From NCBI GenBank assembly GCA_017455205.1, contig JAFTBM010000022.1, forward strand, positions 59,296 to 123,295: 64,000 bases of DNA, given 5' to 3'. The DNA is from Bacteroidales bacterium (GTDB lineage Bacteria > Bacteroidota > Bacteroidia > Bacteroidales > P3). A program made the translations under genes and the position numbers. The notes beneath the pieces were generated by a model. The model did not search any database, had not been told where the DNA came from, and was given only the letters and a program-made list of their open reading frames with translations. Below, piece after piece: positions 16,724 through 25,806 of this stretch (positions are counted from its first letter, which is position 1; each line of letters opens with the position of its first letter).

Positions 16724-17773
16724 ATGAACGGCAGACAGCACGCAAGCGTTCGATACACCCGTGTCGGACGCTTTTTCTTTTTCCTGCTGCTATGCACCGC
16801 TGTGCAAAGTGCATGCCATAGGGAATACCAACTCCACCGCATCTCAGGCCAAGCACAAGGCTCCTACTACAGCGTGCAATACTACGCCCCCGCGCAGTGC
16901 GACCTCCGTCCCACTATTGACTCCTTCCTGACGGCATTCGACAGCGAAGCCTCACTTTGGGTCGACAACTCGCTCCTGCGACGACTCAACGCCAACCAAA
17001 CCGACAGCCTCTCCCCCATCCTATCCGATATGCTGCAAAAAGCACTCTACGCCCACGACCTGACCAATGGCGCATTCGACTGCCGCATAGGCTGCATCGT
17101 GCAAGCCTGGGGATTCAGCTTCAAGCAGCGCTGCGAACCCGACAGCACCGCCATCGACAGCCTGCTACACTATGCCCACGGGCAAGTACAAGTCAGCAAT
17201 GGCCACCTCCTCAAACAATATCCACAGACCGAACTCGACCTCAACGCCATCGCCCAAGGCTATGCCGCTGACCTTTTAGCATCGCTACTATCCAAGCGCG
17301 GTATCACCGACTACCTCATCAATATCGGTGGAGAAATCATCGCCCACGGCCACAAAGCAGGCCGCCAACCTTGGTGCATCGGCATTGAACAGCCATCCGC
17401 CGACAGCCTCAGCCTCCCCGAAATCCACACCAGCATTACACTCTGCGACCAAGCACTCGTTACCTCAGGCAATTACCGCAAATACTATGTCAAGGACGGA
17501 CAACGCTATTCCCACACCATCAACCCCACCACAGGCTATCCCGCACAGCACTCGCTACTCAGTGCCACCGTGGTGGAAAAAGACTGCTGGTTGGCCGATG
17601 CCATGGCCACGGCCTACATGGTTATGGGACTCGACAGCACCCGTTCCTTCATCGAACACCACCCTGACCTCCCTGGCACCAAAGCCGTGATGCTCATCTA
17701 CGACCACCACGGCCAACTGCAAACCTACACCACCCCTACATTTGAAACACTTATAACACATATTGCACCATGA
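16724..17773 (+). CDS. apbE: FAD:protein FMN transferase, ApbE-type lipoprotein
   Basis: 349 residues with a lipoprotein signal (hydrophobic stretch ending AVQSAC, lipidated Cys about residue 27). The ApbE fold is clear: QAQGSYYSVQYY, FDSEASLWVDNSLLRRLNANQ, GAFDCRIGCIVQAWGF, ELDLNAIAQGYAADLL (the conserved K-to-A variable region), LINIGGEIIAHG and the metal/FAD site TSGNYRKYY with HTINPTTGYPA. ApbE covalently attaches FMN to Thr in exported subunits such as RnfG/NqrC; a lone rnfA lies elsewhere in the window. It is translationally coupled to yicC (4-bp ATGA overlap). Confidence 0.92.
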   Translation: MNGRQHASVRYTRVGRFFFFLLLCTAVQSACHREYQLHRISGQAQGSYYSVQYYAPAQCDLRPTIDSFLTAFDSEASLWVDNSLLRRLNANQTDSLSPILSDMLQKALYAHDLTNGAFDCRIGCIVQAWGFSFKQRCEPDSTAIDSLLHYAHGQVQVSNGHLLKQYPQTELDLNAIAQGYAADLLASLLSKRGITDYLINIGGEIIAHGHKAGRQPWCIGIEQPSADSLSLPEIHTSITLCDQALVTSGNYRKYYVKDGQRYSHTINPTTGYPAQHSLLSATVVEKDCWLADAMATAYMVMGLDSTRSFIEHHPDLPGTKAVMLIYDHHGQLQTYTTPTFETLITHIAP

Positions 17774-18630
17774 AATCAATGACAGGCTACGCTAAATGCC
17801 AAGCCACTATCGGCCAAAAACGCTACACCATCGAAATCAAGACCCTCAACCGCAAGCAGCTCGACCTCAACGTGAAGCTCCCTTCCTCCCTCCGCTCGCA
17901 CGAACTTGAAGTGCGCACTATGCTCACGCAGTTGGAACGTGGCAAAGTGGACTTCATGCTCACCGACGAGAACGCTGCCACGGCAGCCGACCTCAACGAG
18001 GCACTGCTGCTGTCGCGCTACAACGCCCTTTGCCGCCTCGCCGCACAAGTGAAGGCCGACAGCAGCCAGTTGCTCAATAGCCTTGCTGCCAGTAGCGACC
18101 TTTGGAACGGAGGCTCACAGCAAGAAATCCCCGAGGAAGAATGGGAAACTATAAAGGCATCCATCAGTCAAGCCATAGCCCAGACCGACCAATTCCGCAC
18201 CGAAGAGGGAGCCGTGCTGCAACGCGACTTCATCTCCCACATCGACCTGATTGAGCAACTTCTCGGCCAGATTCCCGCCTACGAAACCGAACGCATAGCC
18301 ACCGCCAAAGAGCGAATCTACCGCTACATGGCCGATGCCGACATCCACAACGTTGATGCCAACCGCTTCGAGCAGGAACTCATCTACTACCTCGAGAAGT
18401 TCGACATCACCGAGGAGAAAGTGCGTCTCAAAAAGCACCTCGACTACTTCCGCCAAACCCTCGCCACCGAGCCCACGTGTGGCAAAAAGCTCGGATTCGT
18501 GGCACAAGAGATGGGGCGCGAGATCAACACCACAGGCTCAAAGGCCAACCACGTGGAGATACAGCGCATTGTGGTTGCCATGAAAGACGAACTGGAGAAA
18601 ATCAAAGAGCAGTTGGGCAACGTGCTTTAA
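17770..18630 (+). CDS. yicC: YicC-family endoribonuclease
   Basis: 286 residues. It starts with the family signature MKSMTGYAK and ends with the C-terminal DUF1732 block: KLGFVAQEMGREINTTGSKAN followed by VVAMKDELEKIKEQLGNVL. The acidic middle part contains RYMADADIHNVDANRFEQELIYYLEKFDITEE. YicC proteins form ring-shaped RNases acting on structured RNA or mRNA; the role in Bacteroidetes is untested. It usually precedes gmk, which is not seen here. The start overlaps the apbE stop. Confidence 0.93.
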   Translation: MKSMTGYAKCQATIGQKRYTIEIKTLNRKQLDLNVKLPSSLRSHELEVRTMLTQLERGKVDFMLTDENAATAADLNEALLLSRYNALCRLAAQVKADSSQLLNSLAASSDLWNGGSQQEIPEEEWETIKASISQAIAQTDQFRTEEGAVLQRDFISHIDLIEQLLGQIPAYETERIATAKERIYRYMADADIHNVDANRFEQELIYYLEKFDITEEKVRLKKHLDYFRQTLATEPTCGKKLGFVAQEMGREINTTGSKANHVEIQRIVVAMKDELEKIKEQLGNVL

Positions 18631-18681
18631 GGTGATACCCAAAATGAGTGCAAGGTGAACGGATGAGGCACCAGAGCAGAT

Positions 18682-18799
18682 GGTAGAGACGCGGCGTGCC
18701 GCGTTTCTACTGCTATGCTGAAAGACCCAGGTCACGAGCAATGCACCCTAATGGACGGTAGAGACGCGGCGTGCCGCGTCTCTACTGCTATGCTGAAAG
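18682..18799. repeat. Two copies of a GTAGAGACGCG palindromic repeat
   Basis: 43-nt copies at 18682-18724 and 18757-18799. Each has the hairpin GTAGAGACGCGG-CGTG-CCGCGTCTCTAC (one mismatch in the first copy) and the same tail TGCTATGCTGAAAG, separated by 32 bp. Palindromes of this GTAGAGACGC type recur as dispersed repeats in many bacteria; they lie between convergent genes and may act as terminators or a MITE-like element. Confidence 0.9.
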
Positions 18800-18831
18800 G
18801 TGAGGAAAGATAAAACAGATTCTACAATGGG

Positions 18832-18868
18832 TAAAAAAAGGTGGCGGCTTCCAACGGAAGCCGCCACC
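18832..18868 (-). terminator. Terminator of the minus-strand T9SS protein
   Basis: On the minus strand, a perfect 12-bp stem (GGTGGCGGCTTCC/GGAAGCCGCCACC) around a GTT loop, followed by TTTTTTTA. Confidence 0.92.
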
Positions 18869-18893
18869 AAAGTTTCAGTTCTGCCTGCTATGG

Positions 18894-21674
18894 TTAGCGG
18901 ACAATGAGTTTCTCAACCTTGCTGAAGTTGTCGTTGGTAACGCGCACAAAGTAGGCACCAGCGGCGATATTGTCAAGATTGATTGTGTGCTGCTGTTCGG
19001 CATTGAGGTTGCGGCTGTAGACCACGCGACCACTCATGTCGATGATGCTGCAGTTCACCGTGCCGGTAACGCCCTTGATGTTGAGGCTGACCTGCGAGGT
19101 GGCGGGGTTCGGCTTGAGGCCAAGAGCCACACTGGGAGCTTCGGCTTCGATACCCACCTTGATGTCGCCTTCATGACCCTTGGCGCAAACCATGTAGCCA
19201 TCCTTCTGGACATTGGTGATGGTTACCACATAGTATGTACGGGTGAAGATGACGGTCGAGTCCTCATCGTACATGTTCTCGTTGCGCTCGGTGATGACTA
19301 CGCCTTCGGGAACACGGCTGGCATCGTTGATGTCGCTAACGAGTACGCTGGTGCCATCGAGGATAATCTCATCGACTACGCCAGGTTTCGTACCCACTTC
19401 GTAGGTGCCTTTACCAAAGATGTAGAAGGTGGGGTCGGAGCCTTTCGGAACTTTGGTCAGCTGACCCGTGAAGTCTACAAATTGGTTGCCCGACCTCATG
19501 GTCACCATAGTGTAGTTGTCGTCAGTGCAGACACTGCCGACACGCACCGAGTCAATCTGTGCACGCGGACCAACAATGGCACGAATCATCGGGAAAACGT
19601 TATCGTGACGGCCAGCGAAGAGGTTGCTGGTGGAGTTGGCGGGGTCGAAGACCCAAGTGTCGTAGACATTAGGAGTGAACTGGGAAGCCCAAGGAGCGAG
19701 GGTGGATTCGCCACGGTAACTTGCGTAGGCACCGCTCGAAGTCCTGTAGCTGTAGAGGTTGCGAGCAGCTGCAAACTTGCTGGCGCTGGCAATCACATAA
19801 CCCAGGTAGTAGGAGGTGTTGGGCTCAATCTCGGGCATATTGAAGAAGCGGATGTTGACGGCTTTGTATTCCGCATCGTTGGGGCGATAACCATTCGTGA
19901 AGCCTTCGATGAGTTCATCGCGGGTGACCGAGTGGGGAACTACAGTGCTGGCACCAGTGGCGATGGAGGTCTGGGTGTAGAAGTTGCTCGAGTCGGGAGT
20001 GGTGTTGACCTTGTAGTCAATACGGTTCAGGACAGGGAAAATCTCTGCACCAACCATATCATCGGCAGCCACATCGACGCCTTCCATCGTTTGGGCAACG
20101 ATTTCCAGGCCGAGGAAGACCCAAGGATCGCCATTAATGTCGGTGGGGATGACATCGGGCGTGGTGTAGCGCAGGTAGACGCGATAGCCAGCATCGCCAT
20201 AGTGGCCGCTGTCGGTAACGAAGTGGCTACCATCGGCCTGTGCGGCGGTGTAACCAGTGGCGTAGCGCGAACCAGCGGGGATGATGCCGTTGTCGTGGCT
20301 CCAGCGATAACCTGCCACAGAGAGCAACGAGTCGCCACCGATGGAGGTGGTTACCTTATAGGCGATAGTGTCGAACTGGGCAGGAGCCACACCAGAGTTG
20401 TCGTTGGTAACGGTGGTGGTTACATAGTTGCGACCGAGGTTTTCGGTGGGGAGGGCACGCTTTTGATAGTTGCCCGTGATGGTGTTGGAGTTGTAGTTGT
20501 TCTTGGCATCAGTGCCACGGCCAAACCAGCCCGCGTAGCCAATACTATCCTTCACAGGCATAAAGCCGCGCTCGTTGATGACAGCGTATTGCTCAATGGT
20601 GGGGTTGCTGTAGATGGTGTCGAGCGAAACTTGGAGCAGCTGGGCAGCATTCTCCTTGTTGGCGTCGAAGGTGTAGGTGGTGGCGACGGCACCGCCTTGA
20701 TCGTTGGCACCGTTGTTGATGATCGTACCATACCACGACAGGGGGATATGGAAGCCTTGCGGGATTTGGCCGTAAGCGCCATCGGTATAGTTCTCGTTGT
20801 TGGCTTTCCAGCGGTTAGCACCCTCGCTCTGGGTGGCACCGACCACAACGGCGAAGTTGTCGATTGCCCAAGCATAGCCGTAGCTGTTGCCGCGGTCGGC
20901 ACTACGATAGCGGACGCGGAGAATGTACTGATCCTGTTGAGCCAAGCGTACGGGCATGGTGTAGGTGGGAAGCACCGGCGCAAAGCTATTCACTTCCACA
21001 TCGATGTTCTCCACGTTGATTTCGCGTGCATACCAAGCATCGCCAATCTTGTAGTCGATGTAGCAGCGGTCGTAGTATTTGCGGTACATCTGGGTGAATT
21101 TGATGTCGATCAAAGCTGCATCGGGGTTCTTGGGAACAGTGGGAAGCTCAAACCAAGCATGGATGTTGCCCGAACCGTGGGCAGCAAGCATTGTCATGAG
21201 CATGAAGCCATTGTCATCGCCCGTAAAGCGGCGGTTCATGTAGGAGAGGATGTAGGAGCGGAGGTAGGCTTGCTGACCGAAGGAGGTGTAGCGGTCGTCA
21301 AGAATAAAATCAGCCGAATCCTTCACACGCTCCCAGTGCAGCATAGCGAGGGTTTGGCTGTGCGTTACAAGGGTGTCGAGCTTATAGGTGTTGTTGGAAG
21401 ACACATAGGAATAAACCGTCTGATTGCCTTTCACCTCACCATTGCTCCCGTAAGTGATGTTCGCCATCTCGTCCTCCGTGAAACGGAAGATCTGGATGGT
21501 GTCGCCTGCGGCCTTGGTAAAGATGGATGCCTTGTAGTTGGTGGCTTCCGCAGCGGCAGCACCATTAAAGTCCATCTTCACATCTTGGATTCCACCGAGG
21601 CGGATACTCTCGGTTTGTGCAAATGCCAGCGAAGCACCCATGCACAACCCGACAACCAATAATGCTTTTTTCAT
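18894..21674 (-). CDS. Large secreted protein with type IX secretion sorting domain
   Basis: 926 residues from the ATG giving the signal peptide MKKALLVVGLCMGASLAFA. The body has beta-rich segments typical of secreted Bacteroidales surface proteins, including a cleaved-adhesin/jelly-roll-like stretch (about 210-300: AWYAREINVENIDVEVNSF, YILRVRYRSADRGNSYGYAWAIDNFAVVVG), but no catalytic motif I can name. The last ~75 residues (LGLKPNPATSQVSLN to KVEKLIVR) are a T9SS type A domain. A good promoter and a strong terminator bracket the gene as a single unit. Adhesion or extracellular matrix is the likeliest general role. Confidence 0.85.
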   Translation of the reverse strand: MKKALLVVGLCMGASLAFAQTESIRLGGIQDVKMDFNGAAAAEATNYKASIFTKAAGDTIQIFRFTEDEMANITYGSNGEVKGNQTVYSYVSSNNTYKLDTLVTHSQTLAMLHWERVKDSADFILDDRYTSFGQQAYLRSYILSYMNRRFTGDDNGFMLMTMLAAHGSGNIHAWFELPTVPKNPDAALIDIKFTQMYRKYYDRCYIDYKIGDAWYAREINVENIDVEVNSFAPVLPTYTMPVRLAQQDQYILRVRYRSADRGNSYGYAWAIDNFAVVVGATQSEGANRWKANNENYTDGAYGQIPQGFHIPLSWYGTIINNGANDQGGAVATTYTFDANKENAAQLLQVSLDTIYSNPTIEQYAVINERGFMPVKDSIGYAGWFGRGTDAKNNYNSNTITGNYQKRALPTENLGRNYVTTTVTNDNSGVAPAQFDTIAYKVTTSIGGDSLLSVAGYRWSHDNGIIPAGSRYATGYTAAQADGSHFVTDSGHYGDAGYRVYLRYTTPDVIPTDINGDPWVFLGLEIVAQTMEGVDVAADDMVGAEIFPVLNRIDYKVNTTPDSSNFYTQTSIATGASTVVPHSVTRDELIEGFTNGYRPNDAEYKAVNIRFFNMPEIEPNTSYYLGYVIASASKFAAARNLYSYRTSSGAYASYRGESTLAPWASQFTPNVYDTWVFDPANSTSNLFAGRHDNVFPMIRAIVGPRAQIDSVRVGSVCTDDNYTMVTMRSGNQFVDFTGQLTKVPKGSDPTFYIFGKGTYEVGTKPGVVDEIILDGTSVLVSDINDASRVPEGVVITERNENMYDEDSTVIFTRTYYVVTITNVQKDGYMVCAKGHEGDIKVGIEAEAPSVALGLKPNPATSQVSLNIKGVTGTVNCSIIDMSGRVVYSRNLNAEQQHTINLDNIAAGAYFVRVTNDNFSKVEKLIVR

Positions 21675-21786
21675 TTTTGTTGGATTTTGATGATTAATAT
21701 TTTTCTTGTCCAATTTCAATTCAACTTACTATCTTTCAGCACACAAAACGTGTTCCATCACGTTTTTCTGCACACTTTATCAACTG

Positions 21787-21794
21787 CAAATATA
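21787..21794 (-). promoter_or_regulatory. -7 box of the large T9SS protein
   Basis: The minus strand reads TATATTTG about 113 bp upstream of the ATG. Confidence 0.65.
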
Positions 21795-21939
21795 ATCAAT
21801 CTTTTCTTTTCGCACAACTTTTTTTCATTTTTTATGAAATCTTTTCAGCCACTTCTGCCGCTACCGCTTGCATCCTGTGCTTCCAATTTAGTGTCTTCTA
21901 CCTCGCAAAACTTGCAATTCGCACCGATTTTTCGGCAAT

Positions 21940-22021
21940 CGTTCTTCAATCGTTCTTCAATCGTTCTTCAATAAACTATTGAACATCTATTGAAGAACTA
22001 TTGAAGAACTATTGAAGAACT
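21940..22021. repeat. Inverted array of 11-nt units: three CGTTCTTCAAT facing three ATTGAAGAACT
   Basis: Three perfect 11-nt CGTTCTTCAAT units (21940-21972), a 16-nt centre, then three ATTGAAGAACT units to 22021. The arms are reverse complements in 10 of 11 positions per unit, so a ~33-bp stem could form. Confidence 0.95.
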
Positions 22022-22266
22022 GGCACAGAAAACACTATGGAACAGGAGCTTGCAGGGATGGAGATTTGGCAGGCACTGCCGCCATCATTTCGCGACGTAC
22101 CTCGTGGGCAGATATTAGCGGCCCTGCAAGGGCGAAAGAATTGCCCTCGCTGCACAATAAACACGGCACGCGCGTGTTATACCACTACCGAGCCGTGCAT
22201 GGGAGAGCGAATGTGTCGGTGCAAAAGAACCCCAACGGCATCGGGAGAGAAAGACCAAGCAAGAGC

Positions 22267-23958
22267 ATGAAGCACAAAAACAATCAACAGAAGCCATACA
22301 TGCGGACACTACACACAGCGGCAGCTGCACTTGTGATGGGCACGATGATGCTGATGGCATGGGGTTGCGGCGGAAGCCGGAAAGGCCAGCCGCCAGAGAG
22401 CCGCTATAGGCGCGAGCCCATCAAGGAGGTGAGCGAGAGTCAGCTGGCCATCGACAGCAAGCTTATCGATGCACTTTCGCTGCAAGAGAGCGGACGCACC
22501 GAGGAGGCTTTGCAGGCCTATGCCGACTTGGTTCAGGCCGAGCCTGCGTGCGGAGCAGCGTGGTACGGCATGGCTCGGCTACTGCTACAGCGCGGCTGGA
22601 CTGACAGTGCACGAGCCTGCATCGCCCAGGCAGTGAAGGCTGATGGGGAAAACCTATGGTACCTGCGGGAGCAGGCCGAGGTGCAGGAGCGGCAGGGCGA
22701 CCACAAGGGGAAGGTGGCAACGTGGCAACGCATCGTGGCGCTGGAGCCAGGGGTGGTGGCTCACTGCTATGAACTTTCCAACGCCTGCATTGATGCTGGC
22801 GATGTGGAGGGTGCGGTGGAGGCACTGAACCGAGTGGAGCGGATGATAGGCGTCAGCGAGCCTATCTCGCTGCAGAAGCAGCGGCTATGGTTGGCGGTGG
22901 GCAATACGGCGAAAGCCGAGCGCGAGATTGTGGCTCTTGCCGATGCTATGCCCCACGAGAAACGCTACAGCGCTATGCTGGCCGAAATGAACATGGAGCG
23001 CAAGCGATACAGCAAGGCCAAAGCGTACTACGACCGCGTGCTGGCTGCCGACCCAGACGACGAGTATATCCACGTGCAGCTGGCCGAATACTACAAGCGG
23101 ATAGGGCAGACCGAGAAGGCCGACGACGAGCTGCAGTTGGCCTTCGCTAATCCGAGGCTCGACTGCCGCACGAAGATGCAACTGCTGGGCTCGTTCTACA
23201 CCAGCGAGGAGTTCTACGGAAGCCATAGTGCGGCTGCGTTTGCACTGGTGGAGCAGGCGGTGAAGGATTGCGACGACGCTTCGGAGTACGCCTTGCTCTA
23301 CGCCGATGTGCTGATGCGGCAGGAGCGGTATGCCGAGGCGGAGCAGCAGCTGAAGCTGGCCTTGAGCGAGGACAGCAGCCGCTACGAGGTGTGGGAAGCG
23401 TTGCTGATATGCCTCGGCTCTTCGCCCGAGAGCGAGAAAGAGATGCTGACCTACGCTCGGCGAGCTGGCGAGCTATTTCCTCTCCACACACTGCCTCGCT
23501 ACCTGCAGGCACTGGCCTGCATGAGGGAGGAGGACTACGCTGGGGCACTCCCCCACCTGGAGCAGGCCGAGCGGTGGGGGTTCAACAAGCAATACCTCGA
23601 GGCGGAGACTTATATGCTAATGGCCGAAGCCTACTACCGCACTGGGAAATACGATAAAGCTTGGCGTGCGTTCGACCGCTACCTGGAGCTCCACCCCGAC
23701 GATTGGACGACGATGAACAACTACGCCTACTACCTCGCCGAACAGGGTATCCGCTTGGAAGAGGCACTGGAAATGAGTCGGCGCACCATTGAGGCTGAGC
23801 CCGACGAGGCCAATAGCCTCGACACCTACGCCTGGCTGCTTCACCTGCTGGGTCGCGACCGCGAGGCTCTGCCCTATATGGAGAAGGCAGCACGGCTCGA
23901 CCCCGAGAGCGATACCCTGCGGCACCACTTGGAGGTCATCAAAACAGCCCTGCAATGA
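22267..23958 (+). CDS. TPR-repeat lipoprotein
   Basis: 563 residues from the ATG at 22267; a second possible start 11 codons later keeps the same lipoprotein signal (hydrophobic stretch ending MLMAWGCGGS). From about residue 55 to the end there are at least ten tetratricopeptide repeats, e.g. ALQAYADLVQAEPACGAAWYGMARLLLQRG and AWRAFDRYLELHPDDWTTMNNYAYYLAEQG. Homologues in this phylum commonly precede a DUF4292 lipoprotein, as here, and are thought to be envelope scaffold proteins. The stop overlaps the DUF4292 start (ATGA). Usage is strongly GC-rich like its neighbours. Confidence 0.85.
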   Translation: MKHKNNQQKPYMRTLHTAAAALVMGTMMLMAWGCGGSRKGQPPESRYRREPIKEVSESQLAIDSKLIDALSLQESGRTEEALQAYADLVQAEPACGAAWYGMARLLLQRGWTDSARACIAQAVKADGENLWYLREQAEVQERQGDHKGKVATWQRIVALEPGVVAHCYELSNACIDAGDVEGAVEALNRVERMIGVSEPISLQKQRLWLAVGNTAKAEREIVALADAMPHEKRYSAMLAEMNMERKRYSKAKAYYDRVLAADPDDEYIHVQLAEYYKRIGQTEKADDELQLAFANPRLDCRTKMQLLGSFYTSEEFYGSHSAAAFALVEQAVKDCDDASEYALLYADVLMRQERYAEAEQQLKLALSEDSSRYEVWEALLICLGSSPESEKEMLTYARRAGELFPLHTLPRYLQALACMREEDYAGALPHLEQAERWGFNKQYLEAETYMLMAEAYYRTGKYDKAWRAFDRYLELHPDDWTTMNNYAYYLAEQGIRLEEALEMSRRTIEAEPDEANSLDTYAWLLHLLGRDREALPYMEKAARLDPESDTLRHHLEVIKTALQ

Positions 23959-24446
23959 AGACCGTCAGAAGCATAGCACTGGTGCTGGCCGTAGTGAGCC
24001 TATCCGCCTGCCACACCACACATTCGGTCTCCACCTCCACCCAGCCCCAATCGCCCGAAGAGGCGGAATCGTGGCGCTACCTGGTGGCCAACTTCCGCGC
24101 CATGGTGGAGGGCGTTCAGGCCAACGGACAGGTGCGCGTGGCACGAGATAGTGCCCTATGGATTGCCGCCTACAAGATGGTGGAGCTGGGGCGGATGCTG
24201 GCCACGACCGACTCGGTGTGGATAAACTTGCCGCTGATGGGAAGGCAGGTGGCAGGCACCTATGCAGAGCTCGAGAGCAGGACTGGAGCCAAGTGGAGCT
24301 ACGGGAAGCTACAGGCAGCAGTGCTGTCCGACGAGGCCAGTCAGCGTATAGCCGCCTTGCTCGCCGAGCTGGGATTTGATGCCAAAGTGGAGATGGGAGA
24401 GAAAAAGATAGTGGAACACACCGATTTCCCCATAGCGAAGCCATGA
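23955..24446 (+). CDS. DUF4292-like lipoprotein
   Basis: 163 residues with a lipoprotein signal (MKTVRSIALVLAVVSLSAC, lipid Cys19). The remainder resembles the N-terminal part of DUF4292 (VQANGQVRVARDSALWIAAYKMVELGRMLATTDSVWINLPLMGRQVAGTY), an LolB/LolA-like fold implicated in lipoprotein handling. It is shorter than the ~250-residue versions I know, ending before the second half of that domain, so it may be a reduced form. Four-base overlaps on both sides (TPR gene and tadA) show tight translational coupling. Confidence 0.7.
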   Translation: MKTVRSIALVLAVVSLSACHTTHSVSTSTQPQSPEEAESWRYLVANFRAMVEGVQANGQVRVARDSALWIAAYKMVELGRMLATTDSVWINLPLMGRQVAGTYAELESRTGAKWSYGKLQAAVLSDEASQRIAALLAELGFDAKVEMGEKKIVEHTDFPIAKP

Positions 24447-24877
24447 CCGACGAGCAATACATGCAGCAGGCATTGCGCGAAGCACAGCTGGCCGAGGCCG
24501 AAGGGGAAGTGCCAATAGGGGCAGTGGTGGTGTGTGGCGACCGCATCATAGCCCGTGCCCACAACCAGACAGAGCGACTGCACGACCCTACGGCTCACGC
24601 CGAGATGATTGCCCTCACCTCGGCCTGCGACTACCTCGGTGGAAAGTACCTCGACGAATGCACACTCTACGTAACGGTGGAGCCCTGCCCGATGTGTGCT
24701 GGTGCCATAGGGTGGACACAGGTGGGACGCCTCGTCTACGGCACTGCCGACCCCAAGCGGGGCTACAGCCTGCTGCAAGGGCAAATACTGCACCCCAAGA
24801 CGGAGGTTGCCCACGGCGTGCTGGAGACAGAGTGCAGCACGGTGGTGAGCCAATTTTTCAAGCGGAAGCGACACTAA
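24443..24877 (+). CDS. tadA: tRNA-specific adenosine deaminase
   Basis: 144 residues. Converts A34 of tRNA-Arg(ACG) to inosine. The zinc site is complete: HAE (52-54, with E54 the proton shuttle) and PCPMCAGA (C82, C85). N33-equivalent N41 and the C-terminal FKRKRH basic tail match TadA rather than cytidine deaminases. Last gene of the TPR-DUF4292-tadA run, convergent with miaA, another tRNA-modification gene, 11 bp away; no terminator hairpin is obvious. Confidence 0.95.
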   Translation: MTDEQYMQQALREAQLAEAEGEVPIGAVVVCGDRIIARAHNQTERLHDPTAHAEMIALTSACDYLGGKYLDECTLYVTVEPCPMCAGAIGWTQVGRLVYGTADPKRGYSLLQGQILHPKTEVAHGVLETECSTVVSQFFKRKRH

Positions 24878-24888
24878 TCACCCCAAAG

Positions 24889-25806
24889 CTATACCTTCTG
24901 AAGTTCGGCAAGAAGGCATTCGAGTCGCTCGGACAAAGGCAGCGTGCCGTCAATCCAATGGATTTCCACCCCGTTGCGCTCCATGCGGCGAAACCAGGTC
25001 ATCTGCCGCTTGGAGAAACGGCGAATGTCGGTAAAGAGGTTGTCGAACATCTGCTGTTCGGAACAAAGGCCAAAGAGGAATCGGGTGACGTGGCGATATT
25101 CAAGGCCGAAGCGCATTAGGCGGTTGGCATCAATTCCCTCGTCGAGTAGGTGCTGCACCTCGGTGGTCATTCCCTCGGCCAGCCGCTGCCGCAAACGGGC
25201 TTCGATGCGAGCAATAAGCACCTCGCGGGGCATTCTGATTCCGAAGACGAGGTGGCGCATCGGGGGAAGCTTGATGTAGGCATCGGGGTTGGATTGGGCA
25301 AATTCCTGTATCTCCAAGGCACGCACCAGGCGGTCGCGCGTCTCGGTATCGGTGTGGTTATGGAGGGGAACGAGCGAGGCAAGGCGCTCGGTAAGCTCGG
25401 CATCGGAGCTGGTATTGAGCGAGCGGCGATAGGCTGGGTCAATCGGGGCATCAGCGAGGTGGTAGGCACGGATAACGGCATCAAGGTAAAGACCCGTTCC
25501 GCCGCAGAGTATCGGCTGGCGGCCACGGCTAACGATGTCGACAAAGGCCGCCTTGAAGTCGCCCATGAAGCGGTAGGCATTGTATTCCTCCGAGGGATGG
25601 CAGATGTCAATAAGATGATAGGGGATGGATTTCTCTTGCACGCAGTAGTCGGCCAAATCCTTGCCTGTGCCAATGTCCATGCCTCGAAACACCTGCCTTG
25701 AGTCGGCACTTATCACTTCGCCCTGCAACCGTGCTGCCAAGGCGGCGGCCAAGGCGGTCTTGCCCGATGCCGTCGGGCCCAAGATGGTGATTAGCAGTGG
25801 AGGCAC
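24889..25806 (-). CDS. miaA: tRNA dimethylallyltransferase
   Basis: 305 residues. Adds dimethylallyl to A37 of tRNAs reading UNN codons. P-loop GPTASGKT (9-16), DSRQVFRGMDIGTGK (35-49), the GGTGLYLDAVI tunnel motif and the RQMTWFRR motif near the C-terminus are all present. The start codon is GTG: the upstream PorE-like gene stops at TAG and the sequence TAGTG overlaps by one base, so the genes are coupled. Lacking the extra C-terminal zinc finger of eukaryotic forms, as expected. Confidence 0.96.
   Translation of the reverse strand: MPPLLITILGPTASGKTALAAALAARLQGEVISADSRQVFRGMDIGTGKDLADYCVQEKSIPYHLIDICHPSEEYNAYRFMGDFKAAFVDIVSRGRQPILCGGTGLYLDAVIRAYHLADAPIDPAYRRSLNTSSDAELTERLASLVPLHNHTDTETRDRLVRALEIQEFAQSNPDAYIKLPPMRHLVFGIRMPREVLIARIEARLRQRLAEGMTTEVQHLLDEGIDANRLMRFGLEYRHVTRFLFGLCSEQQMFDNLFTDIRRFSKRQMTWFRRMERNGVEIHWIDGTLPLSERLECLLAELQKV

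Larger units (their letters stand above)
21675..22266. other. Divergent intergenic region with inverted 11-nt array
   Basis: Holds the minus-strand promoter, AT-rich sequence, the inverted array (21940-22021) and a GC-rich leader (22040-22260) with several small palindromes (GCCC-TGCAA-GGGC near 22122, AACACG/CGTGTT near 22161). One frame stays open through the GC-rich part into the next gene, but it starts inside the repeat and has no protein-like features, so I do not call it coding. Confidence 0.55.

Noticed and set aside
18987-21662. Plus-strand ORF of 891 codons antisense to the large T9SS protein
   Set aside because: Antisense shadow. The minus-strand frame has a signal peptide, sorting domain, promoter and terminator; the plus frame has none.
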